A stretch of 64,000 nt of DNA from CAXMMR01 sp963692975 (GTDB taxonomy: Bacteria > Pseudomonadota > Alphaproteobacteria > Acetobacterales > Acetobacteraceae), in the NCBI GenBank assembly GCA_963692975.2, contig CAXMMR010000034.1:124001-188000 (forward strand). The letters run 5' to 3'. A model generated the notes under the pieces. The model had not been told where the DNA came from. It worked only from the letters and a program-made list of their open reading frames with translations, and searched no databases. Positions 34,060-43,715 of the stretch are shown here, in pieces (position 1 is the stretch's first letter; every line of letters starts with the position of its first letter). A program made the position numbers and the translations under genes.

Positions 34060-34956
34060 ATGACGTTGCAGGACTTGCGCTACGTCGTCGCTCTTGCCGA
34101 GCATGGGCATTTCGGCCGCGCCGCCGCCGCCTGCGACATCGCCCAATCGACCATGAGCGCACAGATCAAGCATCTCGAGCTGGAGCTTGGCGTCACCCTC
34201 TTCGAGCGCACGACCAAGTCGGTCAGCGTGACCGCCATCGGCACGGACATCGTCGGGCGGGCACGCCAGATACTGGCGGAGGTCGACGTCATCGCCAGCG
34301 TCGGACAGCAGATATCCGGGCCTCTGGCCGGTGGATTTCGGCTCGGCATCATCCCTACTCTCGGGCCCTATGTGCTGCCATGGCTCGTGCCGGCGCTCAA
34401 GAAGGACTATCCCAAGCTGCGGCTGACCGTGCGCGAGGATCTGACGGCACCCCTGCTGGAGAGGCTCGGCTCGCACCAGCTTGACGCGGCGCTCGTGGCG
34501 CTGCCGGTCGCTCATGATCGCCTGGAGACACTGGCCCTCTTCTATGAACCATTCTGGTTTGCAGAGCCGAGACGCCGAAAGGCCGCCGGCCCCAAGGTCG
34601 TGAGGGAGGACGACCTGCGTGGACAGCGGCTGTTGCTGCTGACCGAAGGCCATTGCCTACGCGACCAGGCACTGGCGATCTGCGGATCGGCCGGCCACGA
34701 CGACGAGGGGGATTTCAGCGCGACCAGCCTTGAGACCATCCTCCAGATGGTGGCGACGGGATTGGGGAGCACGCTGCTGCCGGCGATGGCTTGCGGCGAA
34801 GCCCGCGCCCGTTCGGTCACGACGCGGCCGCTCGAGGCCGGGATCGGGCGGCGCATCGGCTTTGTCTGGCGCCGCAGCTTCCCCAACCGCCGCGACATCC
34901 ACCTGCTGGCGGAGACCCTGCGCGATCATCTGCCGCAAGGCGTCTACCGCGTTTGA
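34060..34956 (+). CDS. oxyR: Hydrogen-peroxide sensor OxyR (LysR family)
   Basis: 298 residues from ATG 34060. N-terminal winged helix MTLQDLRYVVALAEHGHFGRAAAACDIAQSTMSAQIKHLELELGVTLFERTTKSV; C-terminal regulatory domain with LLTEGHCLRDQALAIC. Counting from this start, the redox pair falls exactly on Cys199 and Cys208, the E. coli OxyR numbering, so a disulfide switch is expected. It lies upstream of and in line with katG, its classic target. Confidence 0.96.
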   Translation: MTLQDLRYVVALAEHGHFGRAAAACDIAQSTMSAQIKHLELELGVTLFERTTKSVSVTAIGTDIVGRARQILAEVDVIASVGQQISGPLAGGFRLGIIPTLGPYVLPWLVPALKKDYPKLRLTVREDLTAPLLERLGSHQLDAALVALPVAHDRLETLALFYEPFWFAEPRRRKAAGPKVVREDDLRGQRLLLLTEGHCLRDQALAICGSAGHDDEGDFSATSLETILQMVATGLGSTLLPAMACGEARARSVTTRPLEAGIGRRIGFVWRRSFPNRRDIHLLAETLRDHLPQGVYRV

Positions 34957-34967
34957 CACCCGTCTTC

Positions 34968-34984
34968 GATCGTCTCAAACGATC
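34968..34984. promoter_or_regulatory. Inverted repeat between oxyR and katG
   Basis: GATCGT-ctcaa-ACGATC begins 12 bases after the oxyR stop and about 145 bases before katG. It could be an OxyR-related site or a short hairpin. It does not match the ATAG-N7-CTAT OxyR core, so the assignment is open. Confidence 0.3.
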
Positions 34985-35128
34985 ATTTGCTTAGCAGCAA
35001 TCGATTTCACAGCCGGGTGAAAAGCGGCTAGTGTGCCCTTTCGATTTGGGCGAACAGATAACGCATCGCATGTGACGTGAGTGGGCATTGCCGACGAACG
35101 GCGTGGTGAACTGGCAAGGAGAGAGACG

Positions 35129-37318
35129 ATGGATGGGATGACCGACGACAAGGTCTCGGGCAAGTGCCCGATGGGGCCGTCAGCCGGACAATCGCGCAGG
35201 AGCAACCGTGACTGGTGGCCGGAACATCTGAGCCTCGCCACGCTCAGCCAGCACTCGCCGCGCGCCAACCCGATGGGCAGCACCTTCGACTACGCCGAGG
35301 CGTTCAAGACGCTCGACCTCAATGCCGTCATCCAAGACCTGCATGCCCTGATGACAGACTCCCAGGAGTGGTGGCCGGCCGATTTCGGCCATTACGGCGG
35401 CCTGTTCATCCGCCTCGCGTGGCACAGCGCCGGCACCTATCGCACGACGGACGGGCGTGGCGGCGCCGGCGGCGGCCAGCAGCGCTTCGCCCCGCTCAAC
35501 AGCTGGCCCGACAACGCGAACCTCGACAAGGCGCGCCGGCTGCTTTGGCCGATCAAGCAGAAATACGGCGACGCGCTCTCCTGGGCCGACCTGTTCGTCC
35601 TGGTCGGCAACGTCGCGCTCGAGTCTATGGGCTTTAAGACGTTCGGCTTCGCCGGCGGGCGGGCCGACACCTGGGAGCCGGAGGAGCTCTACTGGGGCCC
35701 CGAGGGCACGTGGCTCGGCGACGAGCGCTACAGCGGCGAGCGCCAGCTGGACAGCAGGCTCGGCGCCGTGCAGATGGGCCTCATCTACGTCAATCCGGAA
35801 GGCCCGAACAGCCAGCCCGACCCGCTCGGCTCGGCGCGTGACATCCGCACGACGTTCGCGCGCATGGCGATGAACGACGAGGAGACGGTCGCCCTGGTCG
35901 CCGGCGGCCACACCTTCGGCAAGACGCATGGCGCCGGTGACCCGTCCTTCGTCGGCCCGGAGCCGGAAGGCGGCGCCATCGAGGATCAGGGCCTAGGCTG
36001 GCGCAGCAAGCACGGCACGGGTCATGGCGCGGACGCGATCACCGCCGGCCTCGAGGTCACCTGGTCGCAGACGCCGGTGCAGTGGAGCAACCACTACTTC
36101 GACAACCTGTTCAAATTCGAGTGGGAGCTGACGAAGAGCCCGGCCGGCGCCTGGCAGTGGCAGGCAAAGGACGCCGAGGCCACGATCCCGGACGCGCATG
36201 ATCCGTCGAAGAAGCGCCTGCCGACCATGCTGACCTCGGACCTCGCGCTGCGCGTGGACCCGGCCTACGAGAAGATCTCGCGCCGCTTCTATGAGAATCC
36301 CGACCAGTTCGCGGACGCCTTCGCCCGTGCCTGGTTCAAGCTCACGCATCGCGACATGGGGCCGATCCAGCGCTACCTCGGCCCGCTCGTGCCGAGCGAG
36401 ACGCTGATCTGGCAGGACAGGGTCCCGCCGCTCGATCATCCGCTGATCGGCGAGCAGGAGATCGCGTCGCTCAAGGCCCAGATCCTCGCGACCGGACTGT
36501 CGGTCTCGCAGCTCGTCTCGACCGCCTGGGCGTCTGCGGCGACGTTCCGCTACTCCGACAAGCGCGGCGGCGCCAATGGCGCGCGCGTCCGGCTCTCGCC
36601 GCAGAAGGACTGGAAGGTGAACGACCCGGCGGAGCTGGCAACGGCGCTGCAGCGGCTCGAAGCCGTCCAGGCAGCGTTTAACGCCACGGCATCCGGCGGC
36701 AAGAAGGTCTCTCTGGCCGACCTGATCGTCCTCAGCGGCTGCGCGGCGATCGAGAAGGCCGCCAAGGATGCCGGCGCCGAGGTCGACGTGCCGTTCATCC
36801 CCGGCCGCACGGACGCGACGCAAGAGCAGACCGACGCCGTCTCGTTCGCACCGCTCGAGCAGACCGCCGACGGCTTCCGCAACTACTACGAGGGCGTGCA
36901 GTTCATGGCGCCCGAGGAGGCGCTGGTGGATCGGGCGGAGTTGCTGCGCCTATCCGGGCCGGAGATGACGGTGCTGGTCGGCGGCTTGCGGGTGCTCGGC
37001 GCCAACGCCGGCGGATCCAAGCACGGCGTGCTGACCAAGCAGCCCGGCAAGCTGACGAACGACTTCTTCGTCAACCTGCTGGACATGGGCACGGAATGGC
37101 AGCCCACCGGCTCCGAGAACGCCTATGAGGGCCGCGACCGCAAGACCAAGGAGGTGAAGTGGACCGCCACCCGAACCGACTTGATCTTTGGCTCGCACTC
37201 GCAACTGCGCGCCCTCGCTGAGGTCTATGCCAGTTCGGGCTCGCATCAGAAGTTCGTCGGTGACTTCGTCGCGGCCTGGAACAAGGTCATGAACGCCGAC
37301 CGCTACGATCTGGTCTAG
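35129..37318 (+). CDS. katG: Catalase-peroxidase KatG
   Basis: 729 residues from ATG 35129 (AAGGAGAG 6 bases upstream; the ATG at 35081 is less likely). Distal-side Arg95, Trp98 and His99 (LFIRLAWHSAG), Tyr220 (MGLIYVNPEG) and Met246 (ARMAMND) form the Trp-Tyr-Met adduct specific to KatG. The spacing equals Trp107/Tyr229/Met255 of the M. tuberculosis enzyme, shifted by 9. Proximal haem ligand His261 is in GGHTFGKTHG. The C-terminal non-haem half is complete (SASTFR-like WASAATFRYSDKRGGANGARVRLSPQ). Cytoplasmic H2O2 disposal, expected to be OxyR-activated. Confidence 0.97.
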   Translation: MDGMTDDKVSGKCPMGPSAGQSRRSNRDWWPEHLSLATLSQHSPRANPMGSTFDYAEAFKTLDLNAVIQDLHALMTDSQEWWPADFGHYGGLFIRLAWHSAGTYRTTDGRGGAGGGQQRFAPLNSWPDNANLDKARRLLWPIKQKYGDALSWADLFVLVGNVALESMGFKTFGFAGGRADTWEPEELYWGPEGTWLGDERYSGERQLDSRLGAVQMGLIYVNPEGPNSQPDPLGSARDIRTTFARMAMNDEETVALVAGGHTFGKTHGAGDPSFVGPEPEGGAIEDQGLGWRSKHGTGHGADAITAGLEVTWSQTPVQWSNHYFDNLFKFEWELTKSPAGAWQWQAKDAEATIPDAHDPSKKRLPTMLTSDLALRVDPAYEKISRRFYENPDQFADAFARAWFKLTHRDMGPIQRYLGPLVPSETLIWQDRVPPLDHPLIGEQEIASLKAQILATGLSVSQLVSTAWASAATFRYSDKRGGANGARVRLSPQKDWKVNDPAELATALQRLEAVQAAFNATASGGKKVSLADLIVLSGCAAIEKAAKDAGAEVDVPFIPGRTDATQEQTDAVSFAPLEQTADGFRNYYEGVQFMAPEEALVDRAELLRLSGPEMTVLVGGLRVLGANAGGSKHGVLTKQPGKLTNDFFVNLLDMGTEWQPTGSENAYEGRDRKTKEVKWTATRTDLIFGSHSQLRALAEVYASSGSHQKFVGDFVAAWNKVMNADRYDLV

Positions 37319-37354
37319 ATCGGACCTGCACGCCGCAGCCGGCGTGACGTGACT

Positions 37355-37383
37355 GGGGGCGGTAACGGGATGCTACCGCCCCC
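37355..37383 (+). terminator. katG terminator hairpin
   Basis: GGGGGCGGTA-acgggatgc-TACCGCCCCC: ten perfect base pairs, 37 bases after the katG stop. No strong T-run follows. Confidence 0.65.
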
Positions 37384-37495
37384 ACCATGATCGTTGACAG
37401 GCCTCGCTTCAGAAAGCGTGATTGCAGCGATGTCCGTCTAAAAGGCGTTATGAACTTCTCGACTTGCTACACAGGCTTCGCAGCCATAACAGCTT

Positions 37496-37517
37496 GTTCT
37501 TTCTTGAAAGAAAGAAC
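37496..37517. other. A/T-rich palindrome in the katG-DHH gene interval
   Basis: Two perfect 10-base arms, GTTCTTTCTT and AAGAAAGAAC, separated by GA, in a stretch (37430-37620) far A/T-richer than the surroundings. CAAAGAACTTTT follows. A bidirectional terminator or a protein-binding palindrome; the interval 37319-37840 has no supportable gene. Confidence 0.5.
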
Positions 37518-37840
37518 CAAAGAACTTTTATCCACTGGAGTCCGACGTTAGCCGCCGGAAACGTCCAAATGGATAGAAGTCTTCTTGCTTCTTTTGCTGT
37601 AGAAGAAGACTTTTTCTGACATCCCATTCCAGAGCGAATAACAGCCTCTAACGCTTCATCTCGCTCTGACACATCGGCATCGCATCAATAAGCGCGGTGA
37701 TCTCCGACGAGGTCACACGAAAGCCTTGGCACGCTCGAGCCACTGAGGGTTCGCGATGACCTCGGCCGACCCTCTCCTGGGGTAAGACAATGTTAACGCC
37801 TTGCCGGTATGGTCGATGTGCCCAATCGGAGCCAAGCATT

Positions 37841-38791
37841 ATGGCAACTCAGAAATACCGCCTTGTTACCCGAAGCGACTTTGATGGCCTTGTTTGCGGT
37901 ATGTTGCTGCGTGAGCTGGACCTGATCGACGGCATCAAGTTCGTGCATCCCAAGGACATGCAGGACGGCGTTGTGCCGATCACGGCCCACGACATCCTGA
38001 CGAACCTCCCCTATGTCGAGGGCTGCCACTTGGCGTTCGATCATCACGCCAGCGAGATGGCCCGCAAAGGCGAGCGCTGCTATTTCAACCACGTCATCGA
38101 TGCTGCAGCACCGTCTGCGGCTCGGGTCGTCTACAACTATTACGGCGGCGCCGCGACGTTCCCCCACGTGAGCCCGAAACTCATGGCAGCGGTCGATCAA
38201 GCCGATATGGCCCAGTTCACCCGCGAGGAAATCCTCGATCCGCAGGGTTGGGTGCTGCTCAACTTCCTGATGGACTCGCGAACGGGACTAGGGCGTTTTC
38301 GCGATTTCCGTATTTCGAATTACGAGCTCATGGAGCAGCTGATCGAGCGCTGCCGCGACGGCCAGATCGAGCAGGTGCTAGCCTTGCCAGACGTCAAGGA
38401 GCGCGTAGACCTGTACAACGCTCACCGCACCCTGTTCGCTGAACAACTCCGACGCTGCACTACAATGCATGGCAAGCTGGCGGTCATCGAACTCCGCGAC
38501 GAGGAGGTGATTTTCGCGGGCAATCGATTTGTGGTTTATGCCATGTTCCCCGAGTGCGACATCTCGGTTCATGTCCTCTGGGGTGCGAAGCAGCAGAATA
38601 CCGTCTTTGCGATCGGCAAATCGATCCTCGACCGCGGCGCTGTAGTGGATGTCGGCGCAGTCTGCCTGGCGTATGGCGGCGGTGGCCATAACGCGGCTGG
38701 AACTTGCCAAATAACGAACGATCGTGCGGCAGCGGTAAAGGCCGAGATCATCACGGCACTGTCGGCCGAAAGGGCCAAGACGGCAGCCTGA
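37841..38791 (+). CDS. DHH/DHHA1-family phosphoesterase
   Basis: 316 residues from ATG 37841. RSDFDGLVCGMLL (the D-x-D metal site), LAFDHHASEM (the DHH motif), DQADMAQFT (third motif Asp) and the DHHA1 glycine-rich end AYGGGGHNAAGTCQI are all present. Members hydrolyse phosphodiesters or pyrophosphates: exopolyphosphatase-like, pAp or oligonucleotide substrates, using Mn. Substrate cannot be chosen from sequence. Stands alone. Confidence 0.85.
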   Translation: MATQKYRLVTRSDFDGLVCGMLLRELDLIDGIKFVHPKDMQDGVVPITAHDILTNLPYVEGCHLAFDHHASEMARKGERCYFNHVIDAAAPSAARVVYNYYGGAATFPHVSPKLMAAVDQADMAQFTREEILDPQGWVLLNFLMDSRTGLGRFRDFRISNYELMEQLIERCRDGQIEQVLALPDVKERVDLYNAHRTLFAEQLRRCTTMHGKLAVIELRDEEVIFAGNRFVVYAMFPECDISVHVLWGAKQQNTVFAIGKSILDRGAVVDVGAVCLAYGGGGHNAAGTCQITNDRAAAVKAEIITALSAERAKTAA

Positions 38792-38892
38792 TTGTCTATC
38801 CTGACATCCTCAGGAGGCGAGACCAGCATGTCGGCGCTCGAGGCGGAGATGCGCCACGAGCGGAATGCGCGGTACGACGCCTGAGAACAGGC

Positions 38893-40437
38893 CTACGGCA
38901 CACGCCGCCCGTAGGCTCCGGCGATCGCCCTGGCGGCATCGTCGGGCGTCAGGAAGCCGGCCTTGGCGACGGTGAAGGTGTCGGCGACGAACCGGGCGAG
39001 GTAGTCGGCCGTCGTCGAATAGAGACTCTGCTGCTCGGCCATGCTGAACGGCGTCACGTGCCCCGACAAGGCGCAGTTCAGGCTGGCCGTGCCGGTGCTC
39101 TCTGTATAGGTCGCGACCGGCACGTCAAGCTCGGGCGCGCGCACGCCGCCGACCCCGTTCCCATAGGCGTCAAGCGTCGTCACCAAGGTAGGCGGTGTTC
39201 CGACGGCCTGGATCAGCGAGGCGTGCGGCGGCACCGTGCCGGAGCGCACCCAGCCCTCCAGATGCGCGATGGCCGCATCCAGCAGGTAGCTGCCGGGGAA
39301 ATTGTTGAGCTGCGTTCCGGCCTGGCAGGTGGCGAAATCCTCGATCAGGGTGGTGCCGCCCGCCGCATGCGTGTCCGCGGCGTCCGGCGCGGACGTGGTC
39401 TGCTGCACGACGACGTGGGACGGTCCAGCCGCCTCGTAGGAGCGATAGCGGTCGTCCGCGGCATCGCTGTCCGCGCGATAGGCCTGCCGGGCGTCTCGAT
39501 AATCGGTCTGCGACTGGGTCGCCACGATCGCGGCGTTGCGCGAGCGCAGGACGTTGCGCGGATCGCCGGCAGCCGGCGCCGTGCTGCACTGGTTCAGAGG
39601 CGCCTGGATGCCGAACCCGGAGCCGACGAGATAGCCATCAAAGATCGGCTTGCCTTTGATGCGCGGCGTGATGGCGTTGATGTAGGGCACAAGGTCGATG
39701 GCGCTTTGCGAATAGCCGGCGGCGTAGACGGCGCGAACCGCGTAGCCGTGCAGCGGGTTGCCGGCGCCGCTGCTGCGCACCAGCGAGGCGGTCTGGCTGA
39801 GCACATCCCATAACAGGCCGTCCTCCGTCGCGTGCGAGGCGCCGCCGACGATGCTGGAGAGGACGGGACAGGTGGCGGCGGTCTCGTTCGGGTTCGGGTT
39901 CGCCCAGGACAGCGCGTCGTAGCGCGCCGGGTTGAACATCTTCAGCCCGGCGATCGCGATCGGCTTGCCGGTGATGCCGATCCATATGTCGCCGCGGCTG
40001 GTGAAATAGTCATGGTCATACGACCAGAAGATCGGCAGGTCATAATCGTTGGTGGCGTTGAGGATCTCGACGATGACGTTGCCGCTGAAGCGAGCCTTGT
40101 CGATGGGCCGTCGCACCAGGATGCGATTGGTGTAAGGGCCGCTGCGCAGCACGGTGACGCTGGTGTCGTATGGATCCTTGACGCTGTCGTATTGATAGAC
40201 GTTGGCGGTGCCGCTGAGGAAATACTCGTCTTCACGATAGCCGATCTTGGCGAGGTCGATCGGATCGATCTGGTCGGCAGCGGCATTGAAGGGGTGGTCC
40301 GACGCGGTCTTGCCCGCGATCGGTCCGGTGACCGTCGGCACCTCGCGCGCTCCGGAGGCTCGCGCAGGTGATGCCGTAAACGACGCGGCGGCAAGCGCCA
40401 TGCTGGCGGCGCACAGAGCTAATCGTTGGATGTTCAT
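38893..40437 (-). CDS. Exported alpha/beta-hydrolase domain protein
   Basis: 514 residues from ATG 40437; the upstream frame is not credible. Signal peptide LALCAASMALAAASFTASPARA. VPTVTGPIAGKTASDHPFNAA..., RILVRRPIDKARFSGNVIVEILNATNDYDLPIFWSYDHDYFTSRGDIWIGITGKPIAI and AAGYSQSAIDLVPYINAITPR (nucleophile Ser in G-Y-S-Q-S) fit the large alpha/beta-hydrolase-domain (Abhydrolase_10-like) family found in environmental proteobacteria. Probably periplasmic esterase or amidase; substrate unknown. Confidence 0.82.
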   Translation of the reverse strand: MNIQRLALCAASMALAAASFTASPARASGAREVPTVTGPIAGKTASDHPFNAAADQIDPIDLAKIGYREDEYFLSGTANVYQYDSVKDPYDTSVTVLRSGPYTNRILVRRPIDKARFSGNVIVEILNATNDYDLPIFWSYDHDYFTSRGDIWIGITGKPIAIAGLKMFNPARYDALSWANPNPNETAATCPVLSSIVGGASHATEDGLLWDVLSQTASLVRSSGAGNPLHGYAVRAVYAAGYSQSAIDLVPYINAITPRIKGKPIFDGYLVGSGFGIQAPLNQCSTAPAAGDPRNVLRSRNAAIVATQSQTDYRDARQAYRADSDAADDRYRSYEAAGPSHVVVQQTTSAPDAADTHAAGGTTLIEDFATCQAGTQLNNFPGSYLLDAAIAHLEGWVRSGTVPPHASLIQAVGTPPTLVTTLDAYGNGVGGVRAPELDVPVATYTESTGTASLNCALSGHVTPFSMAEQQSLYSTTADYLARFVADTFTVAKAGFLTPDDAARAIAGAYGRRVP

Positions 40438-40655
40438 CGTACCCCCTCTGCGACCCGTTTCTCGGGTCGTCATGCATGGCTGAGGGCGGCTGAGCCGACC
40501 GTCCATTTTGGCGATGCCAGGTAGCGCGTGCGCGTCCGACGTCGCAAGCGCGGTGCGCCATGGTCACAGCAAGGATCATAGGGGCGCTCAGGGCGGCCGG
40601 TCTTCGCAGCGATGTGCAACTGACGATTGCCCTCGATGCTTGGCGCCGGCTTGCG

Positions 40656-42161
40656 TCAGCCTCGCGGCCGGCGGCCGGCGCGAGGCAGCCTGGTGATGCT
40701 CGGCTCGATTTGGGCGAGCAGGGCATCAACCTGAGCGGAGCGGGCGATCGGGCCATTGCGGACGAAGCGCTCATGGTTCGCCTCGATGGTCGATGGATCG
40801 TAGAGATAGTTGACCATGATGCCGTAGGACTCGCGCAGGCCGCGTTCCGACATGTTGGCCATCCAGTTGATCCGCTCGAGACGTGCGCCGTTGCCGAGAT
40901 GGAAGCGGGCGACCGGATCGATCCCGCCGCCGGAGGGCGGCCGGGCGAGGTAGAGCGCGCAGTAGCGCGCCACCATGGCGCCGACGGCCTCGCGGCTGGC
41001 GGCAAGCTCGGGCCAGGTTCCGATCGCCAGCGCCGTCCGTAACGCGTCGGCAGCCCGCTCAGGCCCGGGCGCCAGGCCGGCCGCCTGGAACATCGCGGCG
41101 CGCTCGGCGGGTTGGAGCGGCAGATCGGGAAGCTCCCCAGTCTTGGGCCCAACCTTGAGCCCGGCCTCGAGCCCGGCGTCAAGCCAGCGGCGGAAGCCCG
41201 GCACCGGCGAGAGGGTGGAGAACTGGCGCAGGCCCGGACACTCGGCGCGCAGCTCCTCGACCACCTGCTTGATCAGGAAGTTGCCAAAGGAGATGCCGCG
41301 CAGCCCGGCCTGGCAGTTGGAGATGGAGTAGAAGATCGCGGTGTCCGCCGCCGCCGTGCGCTCATGCTGCGTCGCCTCGTCAGACTCGCGTTCCAGCAGG
41401 CTCGGCAGCGACGTCGCAAGCCCGTTCACGAGTGCCACCTCGACGAAGATCAGCGGCTCGCCGGGAAGTGCGGGATGGAAGAAGGCGAAGCAGCGCCGGT
41501 CCGGCGCCAGACGACGGCGCAGATCCTCCCAGCCCTGGATCTCGTGCACCGCCTCATAGGTGATGAGCTTCTCAAGGGTCGCCGCCGGCGTCTGCCAGTC
41601 GATGCGGCGCAGCTCCAGGAAGCCGCGGTTGAACCAGGAGGCGAAGAGGTGGCGCAGGTCCGCATCGAGCAGCGCCAGCTCAGGGCGCGCCTGCAGGGCG
41701 CCGAGCAGCTCCTTGCGCATGCCGACCAGCGCCGCCGTGCCGCCCGTGGCCATGTTCATCCGTCGTAGCACCTCCTGGCGCGGCGGCTCGGCGCAGCTGG
41801 CGAGCCGCGCCGCCGTCCTCGCGCCGGGCGCGGCGAGATAGCCTCGTGCCGCCTCGGCGAGCCGCTCCGCATCCGGCTGAAAGCCCTCGGCCAGGAAGGC
41901 GAACAAGCCGAGCCGCTGCTGAGAGGATAGCGCCCCAAGCACGCTGAGCAGCTCGCGCGCGACCGCGGCGCCGGACGCCTCGCCGCGCTCGGAGAGCAGC
42001 GAGGCGGCGAGCAGCTGGGCGCGCTCCAGCGGGTCGATCCCGCTGGCCGGAATGGGCGCGAAGCTGCGCCCGCGCTCGGCGATCGAGGCCCAGAGGCGCT
42101 CGAGCCAGCTGCGCGTGGGCAGCGCGGCCGCGTCGGGCTTGGACGAGAGGGTTTGCGACAT
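40656..42161 (-). CDS. Malonyl-CoA decarboxylase
   Basis: 501 residues from ATG 42161. The MCD family pattern is clear: a helical N-terminal domain (GLFAFLAEGFQPDAERLAEAARGY..., LRHLFASWFNRGFLELRRIDWQTPA) and a GNAT-like catalytic domain with HPALPGEPLIFVEVALVNGLATSLPSLL, FYSISNCQAGLRGISFGNFLIKQVVEEL, FSTLSPVPGFRRWL and a late ARFHLGNGARLERINWMAN (catalytic His). Converts malonyl-CoA to acetyl-CoA. Isolated, without a malonate transporter or synthetase beside it. Confidence 0.93.
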   Translation of the reverse strand: MSQTLSSKPDAAALPTRSWLERLWASIAERGRSFAPIPASGIDPLERAQLLAASLLSERGEASGAAVARELLSVLGALSSQQRLGLFAFLAEGFQPDAERLAEAARGYLAAPGARTAARLASCAEPPRQEVLRRMNMATGGTAALVGMRKELLGALQARPELALLDADLRHLFASWFNRGFLELRRIDWQTPAATLEKLITYEAVHEIQGWEDLRRRLAPDRRCFAFFHPALPGEPLIFVEVALVNGLATSLPSLLERESDEATQHERTAAADTAIFYSISNCQAGLRGISFGNFLIKQVVEELRAECPGLRQFSTLSPVPGFRRWLDAGLEAGLKVGPKTGELPDLPLQPAERAAMFQAAGLAPGPERAADALRTALAIGTWPELAASREAVGAMVARYCALYLARPPSGGGIDPVARFHLGNGARLERINWMANMSERGLRESYGIMVNYLYDPSTIEANHERFVRNGPIARSAQVDALLAQIEPSITRLPRAGRRPRG

Positions 42162-42255
42162 ATCACGCTCCTCGGGCTGGCGAGGAGCATCATGCCGCGC
42201 GGCGTCCGGCCGAACCACCTCGGCCGCCGCGCCGGAACGCCCGCCCTGTTCGACC

Positions 42256-43640
42256 CTAGCCGCGCAGATCCTCGATGAAATCGGAGCCGGGGCGCACGGA
42301 CGAGACCAGCAGCCGATCGCGCGCGCGCGTGCAGGCGACGTAGGACAGGTGGCGCTCGGTCTCGTAGACGTCGTCGAGCTCGGTCTCGTCAGCGACGGCT
42401 TCGAGGCGGCAGCGCAGCGGCAGGATGCCGTCGTCGCAGGCGATGATCGCGGCGGCCTTGAACTCCAGGCCCTTGGCCAGGTGCATGGTGCCGATCAGGA
42501 CGTGGCCGGCCGCGGGCTGGTCGTGCCCGGAGAGCTCGCGCGGACCAGGCCGGCGGCTTGCACGGCGGCGCGGGCGCGCGGGAGCTCGGCGCGGCTGCGG
42601 ACGAAGACGCCGAGCTCCTCGGGCTGGACGCCGTTCGCCGCGGCGCGCGCGAGCCAGGCGCCGACGGCCTCGATCTCCGCGGCCGCGGCGTCGGACTGGC
42701 GCAGGTCGGGCGGTGGGCCGTTGAACAGCGAGACGGTGCGGTCGCGCTCATCGGCATCGCCGTCGACGTCGCGGACGTTGTTGGGCAGCAGGCGGTCAGC
42801 CAGGCGGCGGATCTGGTGGCTGGTGCGGTAGTTGACGCTCAGCGTCGAGGCGCGGCCCCGGAGCTCGACGCCGAGCTCTCGCCAGGAGAAGGGCTGCTGG
42901 AAGATGCGCTGGCCAATGTCGCCGGCGAAGAACAGCGCGTCCGGCGTCGCCGGCGCGATGGCGGCGAGCAGGCGCAGCTCGGCGACGCCGAGGTCCTGCG
43001 CCTCGTCGACGACGATGTGGGTGAAGGGTTTTTCCGGACGGTCGGCGTAGCAGGCGGCGGTGCGGGCGCAGAGCTCCGGCCAGGTGGCGAGCCCCCGCCT
43101 GGCGAGTGCCGCGCGGGTTGCGGCGAAGACCGGCCACAGGCACTCGCGCTGGCCGGCGCTCATGCGGTTCTTGCGGCCGAGGCGTGGGGTGCGGGCGTAG
43201 GCCTCGATTGTCTCGATCTGCCAGGCGTCGACGACGTGGGTCCATTCGGAGCGCAGGAAGCGCGGCGTGAAGCCGTGGCTGCCGAGGGCCTCGGCGGCCT
43301 TGGCGATGGCGTCGGCGACCTGCTCGGGCGAGGCGGCGACGGCGCGGCGGCCGCAGGCGAGCTGGTGCAGCTCGTCGGCGACGGCGTGGTAGGGCGAGAC
43401 GGTGATGCGGCGGCGACGGGCGTGTCGTCGCCGACCAGAATTGCGAGCTTGCGCGACAGGGCCTGGGCGAGCGGCCCGGAAAAGGTGGTGAGGAGGATGC
43501 GGGCGCCGGGCGCGCCGGCGAGGCGGGCGGTGCGGTGCGGGGCGACGATGGTCTTGCCGGTGCCGGCCGAGCCGGTGGCCCTGGCCGGGCCGCTATAGAC
43601 GATGGCCTGCTGGGTCGGGTGGCTAGGTGACGGCGCGGCC
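42256..43640 (-). pseudogene. UvrD/Rep-like DNA helicase, 5'-truncated and frameshifted
   Basis: Helicase motifs run through three frames. HPTQQAIVYSGPARATGSAGTGKTIVAPHR (motif I) and ARILLTTFSGPLAQAL are in one frame; it breaks near 43410. The second frame carries ITVSPYHAVADELHQLACGRRAV... through THIVVDEAQDLGVAELRLLAAI (motif II) and LSVNYRTSHQIRRLAD (motif IV), until a second break near 42540. The third frame ends with MHLAKGLEFKAAAIIACDDGILPL...ERHLSYVACTRARDRLLVSS (motifs V/VI), stop at 42256. The ~100+ residues normally before motif I are missing at about 43640, exactly where base composition drops. Degenerate remnant. Confidence 0.87.
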
Positions 43641-43715
43641 CGGAAGTCTAGAAGAATACCAAGTAAGCCTCGGTGATAAAGCTCAGCTGGAGCCACGGAA
43701 CCGTTCCCGGGACTC

